In this document: piece after piece, positions 42,701 to 48,525 of the stretch
Layout of the letters: each line of letters starts with the position of its first letter
Numbering within the stretch: position 1 is the stretch's first letter
Position numbers and translations under genes: made by a program
Source of the DNA: Acidobacteriota bacterium
GTDB lineage: Bacteria > Acidobacteriota > UBA6911 > RPQK01 > JAJDTT01
NCBI GenBank assembly: GCA_022827025.1
Contig: JAJDTT010000246.1
Coordinates: forward strand, 1-48,525
DNA length: 48,525 nucleotides
Reading direction: 5' to 3'
The notes under the pieces: generated by a model
What the model saw: only the letters and a program-made list of their open reading frames with translations
Databases searched by the model: none
What the model was told of the DNA's origin: nothing

Positions 42701-43213
42701 CCGGTCCCTCCCTAACCGGGCCGAGAACCAGGCGTCCAGCAGGTCCTCGTAGGCGAGTTCCGCTGCCGCCGGATCGATGACGGCGGCGCCCGGGTCCAGG
42801 CCGGTCTCCACCGAATAGGGCCGGATCAGTTGTTGGCAGAATCCGTGGATGGTGGTGCAGGTGATTTCGTCCAGCGCGTGGCTGCCCCGGTTCAGATGAT
42901 CCCTCTGGGCCTCGGTCAGGCCAGACGACAATGCCTCGGCCAACTCGATGGGAAGTGCGCCGGACAAGAGCTCCCGCACCAGTGTCTCGATCCGCTCCAA
43001 GAGTTCGGCGGCGGCCGCCTCCGTAAAGGTGATGGCAACGATGTCCCTGGGATCAACCCCCGCGCCGATCAGCAGAGCCACCCGGCCGGCCATGAGCGCC
43101 GTCTTGCCGCTGCCGGCGCCGGCCTCCACTAGGAGCGTACGCTCGTGATCCGTCAAGGCCGTAATGCGGGCCGTCGAATCGGGTAAGCGGGTGACTGATC
43201 CGTCAACTGTCAT
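39740..43213 (-). CDS. addA: AddA-like UvrD/Rep helicase-nuclease
   Basis: 1157 residues from the ATG at 43211-43213; a longer in-frame reading would enter the upstream gene. SF1 helicase motifs are complete: VEAGAGSGKTALM (Walker A 32-38), VAITFTEAAAAEL, RILVDEFQDTDPLQSEI, FVVGDPKQAIYRFRGAD, SIITMHSAKGLEWPIV and RLWYVALTRARDLL. The C-terminal PD-(D/E)XK nuclease has GIADAVAID and VVVDWKSDV (D1109, K1111), followed by the usual QVAMYHQQVREY. It is therefore a fused helicase-nuclease for processing double-strand breaks, working with the AddB-like partner 52 bases upstream. Its position beside a large BREX locus may be chance, but such exonucleases also attack phage DNA ends. Confidence 0.9.
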   Translation of the reverse strand: MTVDGSVTRLPDSTARITALTDHERTLLVEAGAGSGKTALMAGRVALLIGAGVDPRDIVAITFTEAAAAELLERIETLVRELLSGALPIELAEALSSGLTEAQRDHLNRGSHALDEITCTTIHGFCQQLIRPYSVETGLDPGAAVIDPAAAELAYEDLLDAWFSARLGRDRGAEGLGRIPPIGDAGEESDFLAALVLAAPDETLRLVRQTAHFLKEHRTAQAAPAEVDSSVFERLVETTDELAAWYRNCGVEEPDTAAMIQDLLRVADLVGEAGRQRLTGRSLAALLDHQPPSACKRGTPEFKQWRRKTKWRNAAAAIGGSVALGEQLSAAGNARYDTCSMAYARFRTQLDALASALFVAEFDRLRELYRDYKRNAALLDFDDLLYQARDLLRDNESVRKALARRYPRILVDEFQDTDPLQSEIIWRLAGEGDPASPWHDRIIRPGALFVVGDPKQAIYRFRGADVNTYLLAKKALERHDPAAILDVTANFRTRRPILEYVNRHFERMLDESRDQPGFTPLEATRQGDGQPCVAAFDIELDASDRNARGKLSVHRVRRKEAQAVAAIAADLIGACPVWDKQEESLRPAKAGDIALLAPTGTSLWIYEQAFEDLEIPIATQAGKGFFRRQEVQDLIAIARVIADARDTLALGALIRGPLVGLTEEEIADEIEALHVQAECGDSGHGLKTKGADRLSLWTDLDSIGNLVLRRTLEILQNLARKARRLTPYHLLVEAVEELHVNSILKARHPRGAERALANVELVLEMARAYAGRGIGDFARALWQRWNDQDAQAEGRPDAAADAVSIITMHSAKGLEWPIVIPINSTTTPRRVTGFLYGRRDDSIHIKSRLFSSPEYSEVRSEEEAELMAERVRLWYVALTRARDLLLLPRQNARIPHDWLSLIDIDLDCLPSISAGGEFGGSPSPRRGSSPNVQDLATWNREAAEIHSNQRQISWKRPSRHEAPVEPEKEEGAVFAGIEATLEAVPEGAQETPVQGGWTRGLILHKLMEELLTGEIQADEDTVRARAAGLIGQLGLDDGEDAAAGPSSAEMAATVVRTLRLPEVAALRPRLVPEYPVYASDVEGSTVSLTAGIADAVAIDGKGRIDVVVDWKSDVMPGRKQVAMYHQQVREYLRATTAKTGLVVFMSSGRVDRIVQGG

Positions 43214-43265
43214 GTCGAAAGTCGGGGGATGTCCCACGTAGTACCTGTTGGAACCGTTGAACCGG

Positions 43266-46010
43266 TCAAGGCTCTTCCCAAAGGGGAGCGAGGTTGGAGA
43301 AAGCCCGGTCGGCCAGCGGTCGCTTGAGCTCCAGATAGCCTTCCTTGGAGCCGCCCGGCAGTGCAAAGGTCAAGCTGTACCACGTCTCGGTTGCGGACGG
43401 ACCGGGAAGCGCGTTTCCCTGGGCGAACAGATCCGCCGCCGCCACCAGATAGTCCGCAAGCATCTCCAGAGTCTCGTCGGGGTCATCCAGGGGACAAAGG
43501 GATCCACCGGCTCTCGGATAGAGGAGGCGCGTGTCCACGTGCGGCGCCGGGGAGATCAGCCTCCTGACCGCAAACGCGTAGAGGCACCGTTGAAGCTCCG
43601 CGCCACCCCTGATCTGGGGCGGCTGGCGGCTCGGCTTCCCTGACTTGTAATCGGTGACCCGGGCCCGGCTCCGATTGCCGGCAAGGTCGAGGCGGTCGAT
43701 GAATCCACTGATTCGGATATTCGTTCGAGGAATTCGCACTTCGGAACCGGGATCCCACGGCAGCCGGGAGCGGACCTCTTCGTTGAGATCCTCCAAACGT
43801 GGACCGCCGCCGAACGGGACCTCGACCCAGCTCCGTTGCTCCGGCAAGGGCATTTCGTCCAGCGTCAACGCGTCCCGGGCCATCTCCTCCGCCTCCCTGC
43901 ACTTGCGGCCCCACACGACAGGCGGCGGCACCGGCCGCGAGTCGTCCCACCGGGCTCTCACCTGATTTGCCGCCTTTCGTGTGACCTGTTCGATCTCTTC
44001 AGCGGAGGCAGCGGCGAAACCGCCGGGCCGAACCTCCTCCAGCCGAGTGACCGTTTCCTGGAGAATGTCGTGGAGCAGGGCGCCGAAGGCCAACGCATCG
44101 AGGGTCAACGGCTCGTCCGTTTCTTCGGGGGCGCTCCATCGGAAACCGTAGGTCCAGAGGTATCCCAGGGGATCCCGAAGCAGCTTGACCAGCGAGCTGG
44201 CGGATTGCCATCGGTCGAGGGCGCGAACCAGCAAGGGATGACCGCTCCTGACGAGTCCGTCGTGAGGGGTCAATTGGCGCCGATGCCAATCGCACCAGGT
44301 CTCGTGCGCGGAAACGGCGTGGGGCAGACGGCGGAATTCTTCGGGGCGCGCCATCAACCGGTCGCTGGCGCTGGCGGCATGCTCGGGCTCCCGGCTCTGG
44401 GCCAGATGGGCTTCGCCGAGATGATGGGGGTAGAGCGGAGAGATGCCGTTGAGCCGTCCTTCGCTGTCGCGCCGGGCGCGGGAACAGACGACTTCAGCGC
44501 CCGCCATTCTCAAGATGGTCTCGAAATCGCGCCGGTCCGCTTCGTGAACAGGAAGGGGATCGAGACGGTCCGCCGCGATGACGTGATTCGGCAGGAGAGA
44601 GTCTTCGCCCGCGCGGCGCGGCCAGGAGCGGGAGGTCAGGCCAAGGAGCCGGCAGAAAGGCCGCGGAACCGCGGCGATGGCGGACGCCGGTCCCCAGACC
44701 ATGGAGGCGCCTGGCTCGAGCCCGTCGTCGACGCGCAGTCCGGTCAGGGTGATGTCGAGCGCTTCGGGGGGGCCTTCCAGCAGTGCCTTGCGCCAGATCC
44801 GAAGCGCTCTCCCGGCCAACAGCCGTTCGCCTATGGCCTCCGATTTCTTCAGGCCCCGGGCCAGGGTTCCGACGATCTCCTCAAGCAGCGGCCGGTGGTC
44901 GTCGGCGGGAGTGTCGGGGTCACCATCATCGGCGATCGCCCGGCGCCAGCGGTCGGCATTCAGCAACGGGGCTCCGTCGGGCAAGGCCTGCCACCAGTTT
45001 CCCGGCAGGGTTTTAAATCGTTGGTTCTGGATCCGGAGGAGCGCCACCAGACGGACAATCCGGGAGCGTGAGAATCCGCGCAGCAGGATCTCGGCAAGGG
45101 CTGCGGCAAGCTGCCCTTCGGCCGTCGAAAGCGCGGTGCGGCCGTGAATGAAGTGGAGCGGCAGATTGGACGCTTCTCCCAGTGTCAGCATATGGTCGTC
45201 CCAGTTTTCCGGCGAAGTCGCGACGATGGCGATCTGGTGGGGAAGCGCGCCCTGGGCAAGGTGTTGGCGGGCCCAGCGCAGAGCTTCCAGCACCTCGTGG
45301 CGCGGGCTGGCACAGGAGCGAGCCCGGACGGCAGGCCTCGCCTTCGGAGCAGTCTCGACTTCGATCCCCGAGTCGTGGAGCCAATCCGGAATCTCTCTCG
45401 CTTCCGCGACCCAGACCACGTCCGTTTCCCGGCTGATGAGCGACAGAAGACGACGCCATACCGGAGACATCTCCGTGCGGCCGTGAATCTCGATGCGGCC
45501 GAAAATCGAAGGGGCATCACCGGAACGCTGCGCCGCCGCCTCCAGGAGGTCTTGGGGGCGGAGCTGATGGTCAGGGAGCCGGGAGAGCACTTCGCGTTCC
45601 AGGAGGGCCAGCGAGTCGAGCCGGGTTCTGGCCGTTTGGCCGGTCGCTGCGGCAGCTTCCTGGTCCAGCTTCAGGCCCGCACGCCAAGCCTTGGATAAAC
45701 TCGCCGCCGCCGCCCGTTGAAAACCAGGCAGCTTCTTGATGCCGTCCAACTCACACAGCGGTTCGAAGAGGGCTGACGCAACCGCGATCTTCATGGCATC
45801 CGGGTCGATCGGTCGGAGGAAGCCCCCGGCCAGCCGGGCCGCAAGCATCTCCATGGTCATGATCGACAGTCCTTGGTCTTCATCCATGGCCGCTTGGGTC
45901 CGGTGGCTTTGCCACCCGTAGCGACTGTGCACGACCAGCGTCTTGCGGCCGGGGTTCTTCGACTTTCGGGCCAATGGTTCAGTCTTCCTGTTCGACCGGA
46001 AACGTGACAC
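43266..46010 (-). CDS. addB: AddB-like PD-(D/E)XK nuclease / inactive helicase subunit
   Basis: A 914-residue protein upstream of the addA-like gene. The N-terminal part resembles the helicase-like fold of AddB (KTLVVHSRYGWQSHRTQAAM, GLSIMTMEMLAARLAGG) but shows no Walker A. The C-terminal nuclease is clear: LAFGALLHDILQETV, ISGFIDRLDLAGN and RVTDYKSGKPS (D787, K789), then GGAELQRCLYAFAV. The three closely spaced C-terminal cysteines that hold the iron-sulfur cluster in Bacillus-type AddB are absent. Together with AddA this gives a two-nuclease complex, though a proteobacterial-type or stand-alone variant is equally possible. The exact start is uncertain, since several Met codons lie in the first 50 residues. 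Confidence 0.82.
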   Translation of the reverse strand: MSRFRSNRKTEPLARKSKNPGRKTLVVHSRYGWQSHRTQAAMDEDQGLSIMTMEMLAARLAGGFLRPIDPDAMKIAVASALFEPLCELDGIKKLPGFQRAAAASLSKAWRAGLKLDQEAAAATGQTARTRLDSLALLEREVLSRLPDHQLRPQDLLEAAAQRSGDAPSIFGRIEIHGRTEMSPVWRRLLSLISRETDVVWVAEAREIPDWLHDSGIEVETAPKARPAVRARSCASPRHEVLEALRWARQHLAQGALPHQIAIVATSPENWDDHMLTLGEASNLPLHFIHGRTALSTAEGQLAAALAEILLRGFSRSRIVRLVALLRIQNQRFKTLPGNWWQALPDGAPLLNADRWRRAIADDGDPDTPADDHRPLLEEIVGTLARGLKKSEAIGERLLAGRALRIWRKALLEGPPEALDITLTGLRVDDGLEPGASMVWGPASAIAAVPRPFCRLLGLTSRSWPRRAGEDSLLPNHVIAADRLDPLPVHEADRRDFETILRMAGAEVVCSRARRDSEGRLNGISPLYPHHLGEAHLAQSREPEHAASASDRLMARPEEFRRLPHAVSAHETWCDWHRRQLTPHDGLVRSGHPLLVRALDRWQSASSLVKLLRDPLGYLWTYGFRWSAPEETDEPLTLDALAFGALLHDILQETVTRLEEVRPGGFAAASAEEIEQVTRKAANQVRARWDDSRPVPPPVVWGRKCREAEEMARDALTLDEMPLPEQRSWVEVPFGGGPRLEDLNEEVRSRLPWDPGSEVRIPRTNIRISGFIDRLDLAGNRSRARVTDYKSGKPSRQPPQIRGGAELQRCLYAFAVRRLISPAPHVDTRLLYPRAGGSLCPLDDPDETLEMLADYLVAAADLFAQGNALPGPSATETWYSLTFALPGGSKEGYLELKRPLADRAFSNLAPLWEEP

Positions 46011-46255
46011 GGGACAACGACCCGCAGACAGATTCTACGCGAATTCCCTGAGAAGTCCTCCACTGCCGACCCACCCATGGGGCAAATGTTGTGACGAAAG
46101 AGGGCGCCCACAAGGGGCGCCCCTACGATCGCTGGGTTCGGAAGGAGCCAATTCTTGAACGAGACTGCTAGAATCACCGTCAAACATGTGTCGGCGGGAG
46201 GTTTGTCCCAAGGCCGGCCTGAATACATGTCCGGGACTGGATCCGATCCGGAAGA
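46011..46255. other. Divergent intergenic region with hairpin
   Basis: It holds an inverted repeat GGGCGCCC-ACAAG-GGGCGCCC at 46102-46122 (8-base arms, 5-base loop), related in style to the other short GC hairpins. TGCTAGAAT at 46166-46174 resembles an extended -10 for the ankyrin genes, with no good -35. No other signal is evident. Confidence 0.45.
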
Positions 46256-48151
46256 ATGAAGCGGAATCTTCTTGCGCTGATGGTGCTGGCGTCGGCCCTG
46301 ATGCCGGTTTCCGCTGAAGTGCCGGCGGCCCAGGACTCGCCTCAGGTCCGGGCCGACCGGTTCCTCGCCGAAGCCGACGAACAACTTGGCCAAGGGAAGG
46401 CTCAAGCCGCCCGGGCGGCCATGAGCGAGGCGCTGGAACTGCACCGGCAACAGGGCGCCCGGTTGCCTCCTCAGTTCTATCTCAAGTATGGGCGGATTCT
46501 GAATCTCTGCGGGGCGGCCGCCGAGGCGATGGACGCCCTGCAGCGCTACTTGGCCACGGGGGTCGGCGGCCGATCCCGCAAACAGGCATTGGCGCTCCTG
46601 GCGAGGGTGGCGGCCAAGCGTCTGTGGGTCGAGGCCAGGGCGGGCAGCGACCCCGGCCTGATCCGCGTCCTGGTGGCCGCGGGGGCCGATCCCAAGGTCC
46701 AGGATGAGAGTGGCGAGACCCCGTTGCACCATTCCGCCTGGAGCAACCGGAACGCCGGAGTGGTCCGAGCCATCATCGCCGGCGGCGCCAAGGTCAACAC
46801 GAAGGACCGCAACGGCTATACGCCCCTGCACAACGCGGCCTGGAACAATCCCAATCCCCAGGTGATCCAGGCGTTGATCGCCGCCGGAGCCAAGCGCAAC
46901 GCCAAGGACGAGGACGGCGCGACCCCCTTGCACCTGGCGGTCGGGAGCAACGAGAACCCCGAGGTGGCCCGCGCCCTGGTCGCCGCCAAGGCCAATCGCA
47001 ACGCCAAGGACGACGAGGGTGTGACCCCCTTGCACCTTGCCGTCAGCCACGCCGACAAGTTCCCGGTGCTCAAGATGCTGCTGAAGTCCCGAGTCAAGCT
47101 CGACCCCAAGGACGACTACGGGACCACGCCGCTGCACTGGGCCATCGGCGACAACGGAAGCCGCGAGTTGGTGCAGACCTTGTTGTCGGCCGGAGCCGAC
47201 GCCAGGAAGCGGGACGACGTGTCCGATACTCCACTGCACTACGCGGCCCGTTACAACCGGGACCCCCTGGTCGTGGGCCTGTTGCTGGCGCGCGGCGCCA
47301 AGATCAACGCCACGAACAATGCCGGCGACACTCCGTTGCACCATGCGGCGGCGGACAATGGCAATCCGGAGGTGGTCAAGGTCCTGATCCAGGCCGGCGC
47401 GAAGGTCGGTGCGAGGAACGGATCGGGTTATACGCCGATTCTCAGCGCGGCCATGTTCAGCCGGAAACCCGAAGTAATCGAGGTATTTCTGGCTCTGGGC
47501 ATCAATTCCAAACTCAGAGACCGGCGCGGCAACGGCCTGCTGGACTACGCGGCGGAAATGAACGAGAACCCGGGTGTCGTGAAAGCGCTGATCGCAAACG
47601 GCGCGGATCCGAACAACCAGAACTGGAACTCCGAGACGTCGCTGCACCGCGCGGCCGGAAACAACCCGAACCCGGAGGTGATGAACGCATTGCTGGAGGC
47701 CGGGGCCGTTCCCCAAGTCAGGAACAGGGACGGCAATACGCCGTTGCATTACGCGGCGGCGCAGAACCCGAATGCGGAAGTCGTGGAAGCGTTGCTGGCG
47801 GCCGACGCCGGCCCGAACGTCAGGAATCGGAAAGGCGATTCTCCGCTGCACTATGCGGCGTGGAACAATTCGAACGCGGAAGTGGCGAAAAGCTTGTTGC
47901 TGGCCGGGGCGGACCCCGATGCCAAGAGCCGCAAGGGGAATACTCCACTGCACTATGCGGCCAGGAACAACTCGAATCCGGAAGTCACGGAGGTGTTGTT
48001 GCTGGCCGGGGCCACGCTCGACGCCAAAGGCGAAGCCGGATTGACGCCATTGGACCTGGCGCAGAAATTCAACGAATCCATCGCGAGCGTACTGCTATAT
48101 CCTCCGAGCGCCGAAGAGAGCGCCCCTGTGCCCGCCAACTCGGAAGAATGA
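46256..48151 (+). CDS. Exported ankyrin-repeat protein, 14 repeats
   Basis: A 631-residue protein. A signal peptide (MKRNLLALMVLASALMPVSA) is followed by about 100 residues of helical, TPR-like sequence (ADRFLAEADEQLGQGKAQAA). From about residue 135 there are 14 ankyrin-type units with the TPLHYAA-like motif. The period is about 36 residues rather than 33, because each unit carries an extra Asn-Pro-rich turn (NNPNPEVV). Units 8-10 are the most diverged (TPILSAAM, GLLDYAAE, TSLHRAAG). No catalytic domain is present, so it is probably a protein-binding scaffold in the periplasm or outside the cell. Its TGA overlaps the ATG of a second, similar gene. Confidence 0.9.
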   Translation: MKRNLLALMVLASALMPVSAEVPAAQDSPQVRADRFLAEADEQLGQGKAQAARAAMSEALELHRQQGARLPPQFYLKYGRILNLCGAAAEAMDALQRYLATGVGGRSRKQALALLARVAAKRLWVEARAGSDPGLIRVLVAAGADPKVQDESGETPLHHSAWSNRNAGVVRAIIAGGAKVNTKDRNGYTPLHNAAWNNPNPQVIQALIAAGAKRNAKDEDGATPLHLAVGSNENPEVARALVAAKANRNAKDDEGVTPLHLAVSHADKFPVLKMLLKSRVKLDPKDDYGTTPLHWAIGDNGSRELVQTLLSAGADARKRDDVSDTPLHYAARYNRDPLVVGLLLARGAKINATNNAGDTPLHHAAADNGNPEVVKVLIQAGAKVGARNGSGYTPILSAAMFSRKPEVIEVFLALGINSKLRDRRGNGLLDYAAEMNENPGVVKALIANGADPNNQNWNSETSLHRAAGNNPNPEVMNALLEAGAVPQVRNRDGNTPLHYAAAQNPNAEVVEALLAADAGPNVRNRKGDSPLHYAAWNNSNAEVAKSLLLAGADPDAKSRKGNTPLHYAARNNSNPEVTEVLLLAGATLDAKGEAGLTPLDLAQKFNESIASVLLYPPSAEESAPVPANSEE

Positions 48152-48525
48152 ACCGGAAATTTCGCGTGCTGATGGTCTTGGCGTCGACTCTGACGCCGGC
48201 TTTTCACGGCTTTGCGGTCGCGCAGGACTCGTCTCGAACTCTCGTGAAACAACCCTCGGTGGCGACCGACCGCCTCTTCATCGAGGCCGAGAGGGGAAGT
48301 AATCCCGGATTGATACGGAGCCTGCTGGCTGCCGGCGCCGATCCCAACACGCGGAACGAGAGCGGCGAGACCCCGTTGCACATTGCAGGCTGGAACAACG
48401 AAGACCCTGCCGTGGTCCGGGCCATCATCACCGGGGGAGCTGAGGTCAACGCCGAGGACCGGAATGGTTACACTCCGCTGCACAACACGGCCTGGAACAA
48501 CCGGAATCCCCGGGTCATCCAGGCG
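48148..48525 (+). CDS. Second exported ankyrin-repeat protein, partial (C-terminus beyond window edge)
   Basis: The ATG at 48148 overlaps the stop of the first ankyrin gene (ATGA) and the frame is open for 126 codons to the window end. The signal peptide (MNRKFRVLMVLASTLTPAF) closely resembles that of the first gene. Ankyrin units begin at about residue 60 (NPGLIRSLLAAGADPNTRNE, TPLHIAGWNNEDPAVVR), with the same 36-residue spacing. Compared with its neighbour, the TPR-like segment is missing, so this is a tandem duplicate with a shortened N-terminal part. Confidence 0.9.
   Translation, partial: MNRKFRVLMVLASTLTPAFHGFAVAQDSSRTLVKQPSVATDRLFIEAERGSNPGLIRSLLAAGADPNTRNESGETPLHIAGWNNEDPAVVRAIITGGAEVNAEDRNGYTPLHNTAWNNRNPRVIQA

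Noticed and set aside
45857-47953. 698-residue minus-strand ORF opposite the ankyrin gene
   Set aside because: Its repeats are only the complement of the ankyrin repeats, and it overlaps the 5' part of the AddB-like gene.

Overview
The window is chromosomal DNA of a high-GC, Gram-negative bacterium. RND efflux permeases with a periplasmic adaptor imply two membranes. I cannot place it by marker gene, because no rRNA, tRNA or core phylogenetic marker is present. The mix of CehA/McbA-type hydrolase, YddW-like glycosidase, ankyrin-repeat proteins, many palindromic repeats and large defence loci would fit an environmental or host-associated Acidobacteriota-like lineage, but that is only a guess.

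Layout. 1-2508 (minus): a TauE/SafE exporter cut by the window edge and a secreted CehA/McbA-type metallohydrolase, separated by a cluster of six small hairpin repeats. 2867-10722 (plus): an RND adaptor and two consecutive RND permeases, arranged like MdtA-MdtB-MdtC but without an outer-membrane channel. 10798-34189 (minus): one continuous, tightly packed BREX defence operon. 34537-36845 (plus): a glycosidase-like protein coupled to a class-V aminotransferase fold enzyme. 36953-37625 (plus): a FitA/VapC-type toxin-antitoxin pair. 37657-39657 (minus): a tartrate/malate dehydrogenase-like decarboxylating enzyme and an EamA transporter. 39740-46010 (minus): an AddAB-like helicase-nuclease pair. 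46256-48525 (plus): two overlapping exported ankyrin-repeat genes, the second cut by the window edge.

The BREX operon is the main attraction. All six type-1 components are recognisable in transcription order: a BrxA-like protein, BrxB, BrxC, PglX, PglZ (type B) and BrxL. Six further genes sit inside the same run. An OLD-like ATPase and a SIR2-DUF4020 protein lie between brxC and pglX. A tiny ORF, a YgiT/MqsA-like zinc protein, a TrlF-type PHP-ATPase and two AlbA_2/HATPase proteins lie between pglX and pglZ. Most junctions overlap by 1-8 bases or abut, so the whole set looks like one translationally coupled unit of about 23 kb. The inference is a composite defence system: BREX methylation-based exclusion carrying embedded NAD-targeting (SIR2), PHP-nuclease-like and Schlafen-like modules. 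The SIR2 gene and the central part of pglX are visibly AT-richer than their surroundings, suggesting separate acquisition or exchange.

Outside genes there are several palindromic repeats. These include short hairpins with variable stems (687-880 and 10657-10744), which also form the C-terminal codons of two neighbouring genes, and a 158-base imperfect palindrome (2547-2704) whose terminal sequence recurs as a compact hairpin at 38752-38778.
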